DNA of 64,000 nt from Streptomyces indicus (GCF_900100315.1 NZ_FNFF01000017.1:62001-126000); one strand, 5' to 3'. Positions 1-8,661 are shown, counted from the first letter of the stretch. The notes: a model not told the origin generated them from the sequence alone. Numbers and translations are program-made.

Positions 1-1279
<1,279 letters not shown>

Positions 1280-1510
1280 AGGTGCGGCTCCTTGCAGTGA
1301 GGGGAAGACTCATTGCGGACCACGCTGTCCGACGCACCCAAGGATATGCGTCCCTGGTGGATGCCTATTCGAGACCGGGCCTTCACCGCCGCGCTCTTGT
1401 CGGTCCGGATACCGCTGCCATACTTACGTCGCCGTAGGTTACGGACCCGTAGGTCCGGGACACACGGCCGATCACCTGCCAAAAGTCCCCGACTCCCCAG
1501 GGAAACGCCC
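1280..1510. promoter_or_regulatory. Divergent promoter region between ppc and the desaturase gene
   Basis: This 231-bp gap must carry both promoters. I see no ORF with typical Streptomyces codon bias. Its clearest structure is the tandem pair of TACG-N4-CGTA half-palindromes at 1425-1454, listed separately. I could not assign -10/-35 hexamers with confidence. Confidence 0.5.
1425..1454 (+). promoter_or_regulatory. Tandem 15-bp repeats with TACG-N4-CGTA symmetry, putative TetR operator
   Basis: Two directly adjacent 15-bp copies, TACGTCGCCGTAGGT (1425-1439) and TACGGACCCGTAGGT (1440-1454), differ at two positions. Each carries a small inverted repeat TACG-N4-CGTA. They lie 57-86 bases upstream of the desaturase start. 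TetR proteins usually bind such palindromes as paired dimers, so the regulator encoded right after the desaturase is the natural candidate. That assignment is inference. Confidence 0.45.
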
Positions 1511-2494
1511 ATGACAACGAGCTCCGACCTGCTCGACGAAGCCCCGGATACGAAGAACGGTGAGCCGCTCCCCTCGGCCACCCTCGGTGGTGAGCAGAAG
1601 CGCTCGCTCGAACAGATCACACTGCTGCTCTTCATCACGGTCCCGTTTCTCGCCCTGATCGCCGCCGTGCCGCTGGCCTGGGGCTGGGGGGTGAGCTGGC
1701 TGGACCTCGGCCTGCTCGTCTTCATGTACTACCTGGGCTGCCACGGCATCACGATCGGCTTCCACCGCTACTTCACGCACGGCTCCTTCAAGGCCAAGCG
1801 CCCGCTGCGGATCGCGCTCGCCATCGCCGGCTCCATGGCGGTGGAGGGTCCGCTGGTGCGCTGGGTGGCCGACCACCGCAAGCACCACAAGTTCTCCGAC
1901 GCCGAGGGAGATCCCCACTCCCCGTGGCGGTTCGGCGAGACGGTGCCGGCCCTGATGAAGGGCCTGTGGTGGGCGCACATCGGCTGGATGTTCGACGAGG
2001 AGCAGACCCCGCAGGACAAGTACGCCCCGGACCTGATCAAGGACCCGGCGATCCGCCGCATCTCGCGGGACTTCATCTTCTGGACGATGCTGTCGCTCGC
2101 GATCCCGCCGATCGTGGGCGGTCTGGTGACGATGTCGTGGTGGGGCGCGTTCACTGCGTTCTTCTGGGGCTCCCTGGTCCGTGTCGCGCTGCTGCACCAC
2201 GTGACCTGGTCCATCAACTCCATCTGCCACGCGGTCGGCAAGCGCCCCTTCAAGTCCCGCGACCGCTCGGGCAACGTGTGGTGGCTGGCCGTCCTGTCCT
2301 GCGGCGAGTCCTGGCACAACCTGCACCACGCCGACCCGACCTCCGCACGTCACGGCGTGATGCGCGGACAGGTGGACTCCTCGGCGCGGCTGATCCGCTG
2401 GTTCGAACAGTTGGGCTGGGCGTACGACGTGCGCTGGCCTTCCGCGCAGCGCATCGCGTCCCGGCGTAAGCCGGAGGCCGCCGACGCGGCATGA
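1511..2494 (+). CDS. Acyl-CoA / fatty-acid desaturase (delta-9 type)
   Basis: Membrane-bound di-iron desaturase that should introduce a double bond into fatty acyl chains and so adjust membrane fluidity. The 327-residue protein has the three histidine boxes of the family: HRYFTH (residues 85-90), HRKHH (122-126) and HNLHH (269-273). Hydrophobic segments lie at about residues 35-80 and 180-235. I chose the ATG at 1511 because it follows an AGGGAA sequence and the family N-terminus begins shortly before the first membrane segment; the frame is open further upstream, but that part looks non-coding. It shares an ATGA overlap with the following TetR gene, so the two are translationally coupled. 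Substrate form (acyl-CoA or phospholipid) cannot be read from sequence. Confidence 0.93.
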   Translation: MTTSSDLLDEAPDTKNGEPLPSATLGGEQKRSLEQITLLLFITVPFLALIAAVPLAWGWGVSWLDLGLLVFMYYLGCHGITIGFHRYFTHGSFKAKRPLRIALAIAGSMAVEGPLVRWVADHRKHHKFSDAEGDPHSPWRFGETVPALMKGLWWAHIGWMFDEEQTPQDKYAPDLIKDPAIRRISRDFIFWTMLSLAIPPIVGGLVTMSWWGAFTAFFWGSLVRVALLHHVTWSINSICHAVGKRPFKSRDRSGNVWWLAVLSCGESWHNLHHADPTSARHGVMRGQVDSSARLIRWFEQLGWAYDVRWPSAQRIASRRKPEAADAA

Positions 2495-3183
2495 TGGGAG
2501 CCGTGGGCAACGACGCGGCTTCCTCAGGTTCATCTGTTCCTTCGAGCGAAGGGAAGCCCCGGCGCGCCCGCAGAACGCGCATGACCGGGGCGGAACGCCG
2601 TCAGCAACTGCTCGACATCGGCCGCACGCTCTTCGCCGCGAAGGGGTTCGAGGGCACCTCGGTGGAGGAGATCGCCGCGAAGGCGGGCGTCTCCAAGCCG
2701 GTGGTGTACGAGCACTTCGGCGGCAAGGAGGGCCTGTACGCGGTGGTCGTGGACCGCGAGATGCGCCAGCTGCTCGACATGGTCACGGGCGCGCTGACCG
2801 CGGGACACCCGCGCGAGCTGCTCGAACAGGCCGCGTTCGCGCTGCTCGACTACATCGAGACGTACACCGACGGCTTCCGCATCCTCGTGCGCGACTCCCC
2901 CGTGGCGCAGTCCACGGGCACCTTCGCCTCGCTGATCTCGGACATCGCCACGCAGGTCGAGGACATCCTCGGCATGGAGTTCAAGGCCCGCGGCTTCGAC
3001 CCGAAGCTGGCGCCGCTCTACGCGCAGGCGCTGGTCGGCATGGTGGCGCTGACCGGCCAGTGGTGGCTGGACGCGCGCAAGCCGAAGAAGGCGGAGGTCG
3101 CGGCGCATCTGGTGAATCTGGCGTGGCACGGCCTGGACGGGCTGGAGCAGAAGCCGCGGTTGATAGGGCATCGCAAGAGCTGA
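2491..3183 (+). CDS. TetR-family transcriptional regulator
   Basis: 230-residue regulator with an N-terminal TetR helix-turn-helix at about residues 35-80 (RTLFAAKGFEGTSVEEI followed by VSKPVVYEHF) and a helical ligand-binding C-terminal domain. The first 30 residues are a basic, Ser-rich extension; starts at 2491, 2494 or GTG 2503 would remove part of it. The gene begins inside the stop of the desaturase gene (ATGA), so the pair is one operon. By context it probably senses a fatty-acyl ligand and controls desaturase expression, perhaps through the TACG-N4-CGTA repeats at 1425-1454. The ligand is unknown. Confidence 0.93.
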   Translation: MMGAVGNDAASSGSSVPSSEGKPRRARRTRMTGAERRQQLLDIGRTLFAAKGFEGTSVEEIAAKAGVSKPVVYEHFGGKEGLYAVVVDREMRQLLDMVTGALTAGHPRELLEQAAFALLDYIETYTDGFRILVRDSPVAQSTGTFASLISDIATQVEDILGMEFKARGFDPKLAPLYAQALVGMVALTGQWWLDARKPKKAEVAAHLVNLAWHGLDGLEQKPRLIGHRKS

Positions 3184-3192
3184 GCGGCCGCC

Positions 3193-3256
3193 GTGTCGGC
3201 TGGTGAAAGGCCGGTCGGGCAGGCCGTGCCGGCTGGTGAGAGGCCGGTCGGGCAGG
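3193..3256. repeat. 31-bp tandem repeat downstream of the TetR gene
   Basis: Copies at 3193-3223 and 3226-3256 (period 33) match at 29 of 31 positions by eye. They start just after the TetR stop codon. The second copy runs into the hairpin at 3244-3267. The array looks like a local duplication of terminator-associated sequence; no coding potential. Confidence 0.75.
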
Positions 3257-3267
3257 AGCCCGGCCGG
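3244..3267 (+). terminator. Hairpin terminator after the TetR gene
   Basis: A 10-bp stem (CCGGTCGGGC pairing with GCCCGGCCGG, one mismatch) with a 4-base loop, followed by a short T-rich tract. It lies 60 bp after the TetR stop. Confidence 0.55.
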
Positions 3268-3304
3268 TCTTTCGCGTTTCCGGGACCTGACATCCCGACC
3301 CCGG

Positions 3305-3325
3305 GTTGAGTCGCAGCTTGTCAAC
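3305..3325. promoter_or_regulatory. Inverted repeat GTTGAGT-N7-TGTCAAC overlapping the hsp20 -35
   Basis: GTTGA (3305-3309) and TCAAC (3321-3325) form an inverted repeat that overlaps the -35 hexamer of the hsp20 promoter. The N7 spacing is that of HspR-type HAIR elements (CTTGAGT-N7-ACTCAAG). The left half matches 6 of 7 bases but the right half only 4 of 7, so this is at best a degenerate HAIR or the site of another heat-shock repressor. Confidence 0.3.
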
Positions 3326-3346
3326 TTTCTTCTCGCGAGCTATATA
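3318..3346 (+). promoter_or_regulatory. Promoter of the hsp20 gene (housekeeping-sigma type)
   Basis: TTGTCA (3318-3323), exactly 17 bases, then TATATA (3341-3346). This is unusually close to the consensus for a Streptomyces HrdB promoter and lies about 50 bases before the hsp20 start. A consensus promoter on a chaperone gene usually implies tight repression, consistent with the overlapping inverted repeat. Confidence 0.6.
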
Positions 3347-3395
3347 CATACGCGTACGGGCATCGCACCCATAACCCACGGAAGGAGTGACTGTG

Positions 3396-3818
3396 ATGCT
3401 CATGCGTACCGACCCGTTCCGGGAGTTCGACCGGCTCGCCCAGCAGGTCTTCGGCACCACCACCCGCCCCGTCGCGATGCCGATGGACGCGTACCGCGCG
3501 GGTGACGACTTCGTGATCCACTTCGATCTGCCGGGCATCGACCCCGAGACCATCGATCTGAACGTCGAGCGCAACGTGCTGAGCGTGCACGCCGAGCGCC
3601 GCTCCCCCGCCCCCGAGGGCGCGGAGCTGATCGCCTCCGAGCGCTCCACCGGCACCTTCTCGCGCCAGCTGTTCCTGGGCGACACCCTCGACACCGAGCG
3701 CATCGACGCCTCGTACGACTCCGGTGTCCTGACGCTGCGCATCCCCGTCGCCGAGCAGGCCAAGCCGCGGAAGATCCAGATCGCGGGCGGCCGGGACCGC
3801 AAGCAGATCGGCACCTGA
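3396..3818 (+). CDS. Small heat-shock protein, Hsp20/alpha-crystallin family
   Basis: ATP-independent holdase chaperone of 140 residues that should bind unfolding proteins in the cytosol. It begins [14 protein letters not shown], the N-terminus typical of actinobacterial Hsp18, and carries an alpha-crystallin domain from about residue 35 to 130 (start [10 protein letters not shown]; later [11 protein letters not shown], the G-x-L motif region). I chose the ATG at 3396, eight bases after GGAAGGAG; in-frame GTGs at 3387 and 3393 are too close to that ribosome-binding site. It has its own strong promoter and is followed within 90 bp by a DUF2267 gene, probably co-transcribed. Confidence 0.95.
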   Translation: MLMRTDPFREFDRLAQQVFGTTTRPVAMPMDAYRAGDDFVIHFDLPGIDPETIDLNVERNVLSVHAERRSPAPEGAELIASERSTGTFSRQLFLGDTLDTERIDASYDSGVLTLRIPVAEQAKPRKIQIAGGRDRKQIGT

Positions 3819-3905
3819 ATCCCCCCACCGGGCCCGGGCGGCCCCGCACCGGGCCCGGTCCACCTCTTTGACGACCAGCTCTACGGATCGGAGGACGACC
3901 TCGCC

Positions 3906-4304
3906 ATGCACTGGAGCCGACTGATCGACGCGGTACGCGAGGCAGGCCAGTACACGACGGCCGCGGAAGCCGAACGCGTCACCCGGATCGTGCTCTCCGC
4001 CCTCGGCGGGCAGCTGGTGGGCGACGAACGCGTCGACCTGGCACGGCAGTTGCCCGAGCCGGCCGCGCGGGTGTTCGCCGCGGCCGTGCCCGCGACGCGG
4101 CAGCTGAACGCCGCCGAGTTCGTGGCGGATGTCGCCGCGCGCATCGAGGGCGCGACCCCGGCCACCGCGCGCTGGGACGTCAGCTCGGTCCTGAGCGTGG
4201 TCGGCGAGGCGGCGGGCGACGCGCTCGCCACCCGCATCCTCGCCCAACTCCCGCCCGGATACGCCCTGTTGTTCGGCCGCGCGGAGCTGATGCAGGCGGC
4301 CTGA
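3906..4304 (+). CDS. DUF2267 family protein
   Basis: 132-residue, mostly helical protein of the DUF2267 family. The pattern is seen in two similar halves: a VRE...AERVTRIVLSALGGQL element and a second LNAAEFVADVAARI...VLSVVGEAAGDALATRILAQLP element. Function is unknown; in many bacteria these genes lie next to stress genes, as here with hsp20. A GGAGGA sequence precedes the ATG. No signal peptide or membrane segment. A strong terminator follows. Confidence 0.85.
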   Translation: MHWSRLIDAVREAGQYTTAAEAERVTRIVLSALGGQLVGDERVDLARQLPEPAARVFAAAVPATRQLNAAEFVADVAARIEGATPATARWDVSSVLSVVGEAAGDALATRILAQLPPGYALLFGRAELMQAA

Positions 4305-4321
4305 GGGGCACCCCGGGCAGC

Positions 4322-4358
4322 GGGGCCGGCGGACCTCCCCCTCCGGTCCGCCGGCCCC
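4322..4358. terminator. Bidirectional terminator hairpin
   Basis: A perfect 14-bp stem (4322-4335 with 4345-4358) with a 9-base loop sits between the convergent DUF2267 gene and the VOC gene, so it can serve both strands. Confidence 0.8.
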
Positions 4359-4366
4359 GTCACCGG

Positions 4367-4726
4367 TCAGAGCGGTTCGAGGAACTCCAGTCGGTTGCCC
4401 ACCGGGTCGTCCGCGTAGAAGCGCCGGTGGCCCGGCAGCGTGTCGTCCCAGGTGACGCGCACCCCGTGGCCGGCGAGGCGGGCCCCGTACGCCTCGATGT
4501 CGCGCACCCGCAGCCCGGGATGGGCCTTGCGGGCCGGCACGAAGCCCTCCTCGATCCCGAGATGCAGCTGTACGCCGCCGGCCTCGAACCAGCAGCCGCC
4601 CCGCGCGGCGAGCACCGGCGGCTTGGGGATCTCGCGCATGCCGAGCACCCCCGCGTAGAACCGGCGCAGCGCCTCCTCGCTGCCGGGCGGGGCGGCGAGC
4701 TGGACGTGGTCGACGGCGATCAGCAT
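4367..4726 (-). CDS. VOC (glyoxalase/bleomycin-resistance fold) family protein
   Basis: 119-residue metalloenzyme-like protein of the vicinal-oxygen-chelate superfamily. It opens with LIAVDHVQLAAPPGSEEALRRFY, giving the first-strand histidine H7, and ends DDPVGNRLEFLEPL, giving the last-strand glutamate; a second His lies in GGVQLHLGIE. Substrate is not evident. It starts 9 bases after the stop of tam on the same strand, so it is expressed with trans-aconitate methyltransferase. The DUF2267 gene is convergent and separated by a hairpin. Confidence 0.88.
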   Translation of the reverse strand: MLIAVDHVQLAAPPGSEEALRRFYAGVLGMREIPKPPVLAARGGCWFEAGGVQLHLGIEEGFVPARKAHPGLRVRDIEAYGARLAGHGVRVTWDDTLPGHRRFYADDPVGNRLEFLEPL

Positions 4727-4735
4727 CCGGCCCCC

Positions 4736-5569
4736 TCAGTCCAGGGGCTTGCGGGCCACCGCGAAGATGCGGCGGAACGGGAACACCGTGCCGTGCGGGC
4801 CCTGCGGGTAGGCCTTGCGCAGCAAGTCCCGGTATTCCGCGAGGAATTCACGGGTCGCCTCGGGGTCGTCGGCGAGCGCGGTGAGGACCGGGCGCAGGGC
4901 GGTGCCCTTGACCCAGTCGAGCACCGGGTCGTCGCCGGCGAGGAGTTGGGAGTACGTGGTCTCCCAGACATCCACCGCGCAGCCGAGGTCGGTGAGACGG
5001 TTCAGGTACTCCGCCGGGTCCAGGACGTGGATGAAGCGGCGGCCGTGGTCGCCGAGGCGCTCGCGCCACTGCGGTGCGTCGCAGAGTTCGCCGAGCAGGG
5101 CGTGGCTGGGCGAGGTGAAGTTGCCGGGGACCTGGAAGGCGAGGGTGCCGCCCGGGCGCAGGTGCTCGATCCAGACGGGGAAGGACTCGGGGTGGTTGGG
5201 CACCCACTGCAGTGCCGCGTTGGAGACGATCAGGTCGTAGACCCCGTCGGGCGTCCAGTGCGCGGCGTCGCCCGGCTGGAAGTCCAGGGTGCCGCCGCCG
5301 CTGGTGGTGCCGGCGTACTTCTGCGCCTTGGCCAGCATCTCCGGGGAGTTGTCGAAGCCGGTGATACGGGCGCTCGGCCAGCGCTCGGCGAGCAGGGCCG
5401 TCACATTGCCCGGGCCGCAGCCGAGGTCGGCGATGCGTATCGGTATCCCGCCGGTGGCGGCGGGGTCGGGGAGTTCCGGGATCCGCGCGAGCAGATCATG
5501 GAAGGGGCGGGTCCGGTGGCCGGAATGACGCAGGTACTGCTGGGGATCCCATGTGGGTGCGGAGTGCAT
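4736..5569 (-). CDS. tam: Trans-aconitate 2-methyltransferase
   Basis: SAM-dependent methyltransferase that methylates trans-aconitate, an inhibitory isomer formed from the TCA intermediate cis-aconitate. The 277-residue protein starts with the family-typical WDPQQYLRHSGHRTRPFHDLL. The SAM-binding motif I is IADLGCGPGNVT (about residues 45-57), with the acidic ribose-binding residue in TGFDNSPEML and a post-I VSNAALQWVPNH segment. Start ATG follows GGGAG. It is divergent from a MarR gene with an 18-bp perfect palindrome between them, the arrangement known for tam-tamR in Streptomyces coelicolor, and is followed at 9 bases by the VOC gene. Confidence 0.93.
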   Translation of the reverse strand: MHSAPTWDPQQYLRHSGHRTRPFHDLLARIPELPDPAATGGIPIRIADLGCGPGNVTALLAERWPSARITGFDNSPEMLAKAQKYAGTTSGGGTLDFQPGDAAHWTPDGVYDLIVSNAALQWVPNHPESFPVWIEHLRPGGTLAFQVPGNFTSPSHALLGELCDAPQWRERLGDHGRRFIHVLDPAEYLNRLTDLGCAVDVWETTYSQLLAGDDPVLDWVKGTALRPVLTALADDPEATREFLAEYRDLLRKAYPQGPHGTVFPFRRIFAVARKPLD

Positions 5570-5649
5570 GGTCGAGCTCCCTGGCTGCTACGCGAGGACG
5601 ATCCTGATGTCGTCTGTTTCGCGACCTTGCCCAAAGGCAAGCCGAAATA

Positions 5650-5667
5650 TCTCTTGACGTCAAGAGA
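5650..5667. promoter_or_regulatory. TamR operator: perfect 18-bp palindrome
   Basis: TCTCTTGACGTCAAGAGA is a perfect 9+9 palindrome in the tam-tamR intergenic region, 34 bases before the tamR start and 81 before tam. It includes a TTGAC that could serve as a -35. MarR proteins of the TamR/PecS group bind such TTGA-centred palindromes, so this is very likely the shared autoregulatory operator. Confidence 0.8.
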
Positions 5668-5700
5668 CTTCACATCGAGGGACCCCTTACACTGATCGCC

Positions 5701-6198
5701 ATGGAGGACGAGGTCGACAGGCTGGTCGCGGCATGGCGCCGAGAGCGCCCTGACCTCGACGTGGAACCGCTCGAGGTGCTGAGCCGGGTGAGCAGGCTCG
5801 CGCGGCATCTCGACCGCGCACGCCGCCTCGCGTTCTCCGAGCACCACCTCGAACCGTGGGAGTTCGACGTGCTCACCTCACTGCGCCGCGCCGGCGCCCC
5901 GTACCAGCTTTCGCCGGGCCAGCTCCTCCAGCAGACCCTCGTCACCTCGGGCACGATGACCAACCGCATCGACCGGCTGGCCAAGAAAGGCCTGGTCGAG
6001 CGCCTTCCCGACCCCAGCGACCGGCGCGGTGTGCTCGTCCGGCTGACCCCCGAGGGGCGCGACCGCGCGGACCAGGCGCTCGCCGGTCTGCTCGACCAGG
6101 AGCGCGCGATCCTCGCGGAGCTCTCGCGCGCACAGCGGGGTGAACTGGCGGCGCTGCTACGCCAGTTGACCGCCCCGTTCGACAACATCCCCGGCTAG
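5701..6198 (+). CDS. tamR: MarR-family regulator TamR
   Basis: 165-residue winged-helix regulator. The recognition region is LLQQTLVTSGTMTNRIDRLAKKGLV followed by the wing PSDRRGVLVRLTPEGR. The N-terminal extension with a tryptophan (W12) in helix 1 and the DRARR stretch fit the ligand-binding UrtR subgroup. In S. coelicolor TamR represses tam and its own gene and is released by trans-aconitate, citrate and related acids during oxidative stress; the same divergent layout and palindrome are present here. The last 42 bases overlap the 3' end of the convergent LuxR gene on the other strand. Confidence 0.9.
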   Translation: MEDEVDRLVAAWRRERPDLDVEPLEVLSRVSRLARHLDRARRLAFSEHHLEPWEFDVLTSLRRAGAPYQLSPGQLLQQTLVTSGTMTNRIDRLAKKGLVERLPDPSDRRGVLVRLTPEGRDRADQALAGLLDQERAILAELSRAQRGELAALLRQLTAPFDNIPG

Positions 6199-6927
6199 GT
6201 CCACCGGTCCGACACCCGCCCGGCGCGCGAGCGCGACGGCCGCGAGGGTGGAGTGCACCCCCAGCTTCCCCAGCACGTTCTGCATATGGGTCCGAACGGT
6301 GTGCGGGGACAGGAAGAGGCGCTCGGCGACGGCTTTGCGCCCCAGGCCCGCGACCATGCACCGCAGCACCTCGCGCTCGCGCGGCGTCAGCGACTCGACG
6401 AGGCGCTCGCTCTCGGTGCGGTGCTTGCGCGCCGCGGTCAGCTCCCGCAGTACGCCGGTGAGCAGCGCGGGCGGCAGATGCGTCTCGTCCCGCAGGACGC
6501 CCCGTATCACCGTCAGCAGCCGCGACAGCGAGCAGTCCTTCGCGACCCAGCCGGACGCGCCGGCCTGGAGGGCGAGCGCCGCGCGCCGCGGGTCGTCCTT
6601 CTCGGCGAGTACGACGGTGCGCACGGCGGGCTGGCTCGAACGGACGCCGGTGACAAGGGAGATCCCGTCGACGAAACCGTCGGGGCCGGGCTCCGCGCCG
6701 TCGTGCACGGGAAGCCGCGCGCCGGGCACGACGGATCCCAGGTCGGCGTCCACGAGCAGTACGTCGAACCGGCGTCCCTCGCTCGCCGCTCGCTCCAGAC
6801 TGCGCAGGGCGGCAGGGCCGCTGCCGGCGGCGGCGACCTCGACATCGGGCTCGGCGGCGAGGGCCGCGGCGAGCGATTCGGCGAAGATGCGGTGGTCGTC
6901 GACGACCAGGACCCGGATTCGAACCAC
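6157..6927 (-). CDS. LuxR/NarL-type response regulator
   Basis: 256-residue DNA-binding response regulator. The receiver domain begins VRIRVLVVDDHRIF with acidic pair D10-D11, and D60 in VLLVDADLG is in the phospho-acceptor position. The K in GASGWVAKDCS fits the conserved lysine. The LuxR helix-turn-helix occupies about residues 185-245 (LTPREREVLRCM, then SPHTVRTHMQNVLGKLG). No histidine kinase is adjacent. There is an unusual acidic/Pro insertion between the acceptor aspartate and the rest of the domain (about residues 62-85). The start is GTG at 6927, with a G-rich ribosome-binding site. Its 3' end overlaps tamR by 42 bp. Confidence 0.9.
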   Translation of the reverse strand: MVRIRVLVVDDHRIFAESLAAALAAEPDVEVAAAGSGPAALRSLERAASEGRRFDVLLVDADLGSVVPGARLPVHDGAEPGPDGFVDGISLVTGVRSSQPAVRTVVLAEKDDPRRAALALQAGASGWVAKDCSLSRLLTVIRGVLRDETHLPPALLTGVLRELTAARKHRTESERLVESLTPREREVLRCMVAGLGRKAVAERLFLSPHTVRTHMQNVLGKLGVHSTLAAVALARRAGVGPVDLAGDVVERGGQLA

Positions 6928-7425
6928 GTGAAACCCCCAGGTTCCATCTTCCGGGGAGATGGCGAGGCGGCTGTCACCGCGGATCCCCGGACCCCCTCAG
7001 GGGCATTCGGCGCAGGTACGGCGTCCGGAACGCACCGCCACCGTGGTCCCACGGCCGCCGCCGTGTGGTGACTGCTACCCCGCTCCGAGCGCCGTACCCG
7101 ACTGTCTCGCCCCCTGATCGGCACCGGCCCCCACCGGTGCTGAGCATCAGAGTACGGGCGGGCGCGGGCCGCGGAAGGGTAATTGCAGAACTGATTCGCC
7201 TGGGCTGGTTACCGTGATCCGCCTGTTCTGTTTGTGACAGAAGTCGACAAACTGCGGCCGGGTCGCCTTCTCCGGCTTGCGCTCGGGTCGTCTTCTCCTG
7301 CTCACGGCGGGATCGCCTTCTCCCGCTTACGGGAAAACCCGCGCCACGGCTTCAACCTTTTCGGTCCGGCAGCACTTGAGTACGGGTGACAGGTGACAGG
7401 CACCGCGGCACCGGAGGGGAACCGT
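6928..7425. other. 498-bp intergenic region before the ECF sigma gene
   Basis: No convincing gene. The stretch should hold the promoters of the divergent LuxR regulator and ECF sigma factor. The right half contains three imperfect tandem 24-25-bp repeats (7260-7333), listed separately, followed by a short lower-GC tract. I see no RNA gene or riboswitch fold. Confidence 0.6.
7260..7333. repeat. Three tandem 24-25-bp repeats upstream of an ECF sigma gene
   Basis: Units 7260-7284, 7285-7308 and 7309-7333 share the pattern GGGTCGYCTTCTCCNGCTYRCG (spaces ignored, with a one-base insertion in unit 3). They end about 90 bases before the sigma gene start, and could be protein-binding repeats or a simple expansion. 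Confidence 0.6.
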
Positions 7426-7932
7426 ATGACGGCCGAGGACGACGATGACGACGGGTTCGCGGCGTTCGCACAAGCCGTCCAGCGGCGGCTGTACCGGACG
7501 GCCTACCTGCTGTGCGGGGACGCCGACGCGGCCCGCGACCTGACCCAGACGGCGCTGGCCAAGGTGTTCCAGCACTGGCGGCGGGTACGGGCCGCCGACC
7601 ACCCGGAGGCGTATGCGCGGACGGTGCTCACCCGCACCTTCCTCGCCGAACGGCGGCGCCGGCTGCGGGACCTCCTGGCCCATGCGTACGCGGGCCCCGA
7701 GCCCGTACCCGACCAGGCCGATCTGCGCGTGACGCTCCTTGCCGCGCTGGCCGAACTGCCGCCCCGCGCACGGGCGATGGTCGTCCTGCGCTACTGGGAG
7801 GACCTCAGCGTGGAGCGGGTCGCGGAGCTGCTGCGGTGCAGCGAGTCCACGGTCAAGAGCCAGTGCTCACGGTCGCTCGCGCGGCTGCGCGAACGGCTCG
7901 GCGATGCCCATGTGTACACGACCGGAGCGTGA
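7426..7932 (+). CDS. ECF RNA polymerase sigma factor, SigE-family (short)
   Basis: 168-residue extracytoplasmic-function sigma factor with only region 2 (about residues 10-75: LYRTAYLLCGDADAARDLTQ and ALAKVFQHWRRV) and region 4 (about 100-155: ALAELPPRARAMVVLRYWED and CSESTVKSQCSRSLARLR). It directs RNA polymerase to a dedicated promoter set. ATG at 7426 is preceded by GGAGGGG. Ten bases downstream lies a gene for a one-TM protein that may be its membrane anti-sigma partner. The acidic DDDDD tract at residues 6-10 is unusual. Confidence 0.92.
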   Translation: MTAEDDDDDGFAAFAQAVQRRLYRTAYLLCGDADAARDLTQTALAKVFQHWRRVRAADHPEAYARTVLTRTFLAERRRRLRDLLAHAYAGPEPVPDQADLRVTLLAALAELPPRARAMVVLRYWEDLSVERVAELLRCSESTVKSQCSRSLARLRERLGDAHVYTTGA

Positions 7933-7942
7933 GGAGAAGGCG

Positions 7943-8641
7943 ATGGAGCGGTTCGACAGGGACGGGGCGGATGCGGCGGACGGCGGGTCCGCGCTGGTCC
8001 GGGCGGTGATGGAGCGTACGGCCGAGGAGCTGCCCGTACTGCCCGATCTCTCGGGCGCGGCCCGGGCCGAGGGCCGCAGGCGCCGCAACCGGGCGCGGGC
8101 AGGGGCGGTGGCGGGTGTGCTCGCGGTCGCCGTGACGGGGTTGTTCGGTGCGAACGCGCTGGCGGGCGGGGGATCTTCGGCGGCGAAGGTGCCCGTGGCG
8201 TCGGCGCCGGACGCCGGCTCGGAGGCCGAGCGCCAGATCGCGGCGGCACTGCAACGCCTGCTGCCCGCGGACGCCGGGGAGGTGCGGCTCGTACCGAACG
8301 AGAAGGCGTACCCCCTGAATTTCAAGGCGCGGCTCGGCGAGACGCCCTTCGAGCCGTGCGGCGGACCGGCGAAGGGGAAGATCACGTGCAATGAGATCAC
8401 GCTGCCCGACGGCCGGACGTCCGCGCCGATTCTGGGCATGCCGCCCGGCCCCAAGCAGGACGGAGTCACCGTGCTCCACCGGTTCCGGGGCGACGAGGTC
8501 GAGTTCCGCATCTATCCGCGCTGCCGCTTCGACGGCTCCGAGCCGCTCAACCTCACGGAAGCCGTCTGCCAGGGCGAGTCCCCGACGGTCACCGACATCA
8601 TCGAGTACGTCGGGGAGTCGCGCCCGGACAAGAAGCAGTAG
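7943..8641 (+). CDS. Single-pass membrane protein, candidate anti-sigma partner
   Basis: 232 residues: a cytoplasmic N-terminal segment of about 50 residues ending in a very basic stretch (EGRRRRNRARA), one membrane segment at about 54-73, then an exported domain of about 155 residues with four cysteines. The layout (basic stop, one TM, exported sensor domain) and the 10-base spacing to the ECF sigma gene are what is expected of a cognate anti-sigma factor, but I do not see a clear HxxxCxxC zinc anti-sigma motif. Function is therefore inferred from context only. The ribosome-binding site is GAGGAGAAGG. Confidence 0.8.
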   Translation: MERFDRDGADAADGGSALVRAVMERTAEELPVLPDLSGAARAEGRRRRNRARAGAVAGVLAVAVTGLFGANALAGGGSSAAKVPVASAPDAGSEAERQIAAALQRLLPADAGEVRLVPNEKAYPLNFKARLGETPFEPCGGPAKGKITCNEITLPDGRTSAPILGMPPGPKQDGVTVLHRFRGDEVEFRIYPRCRFDGSEPLNLTEAVCQGESPTVTDIIEYVGESRPDKKQ

Positions 8642-8661
8642 CCCGCAAGTACCGTGCCCCC

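Noticed and set aside
7327-7683. Minus-strand ORF covering the ECF sigma start
   Set aside because: No ribosome-binding site or motif, and it overlaps the well-supported sigma gene.
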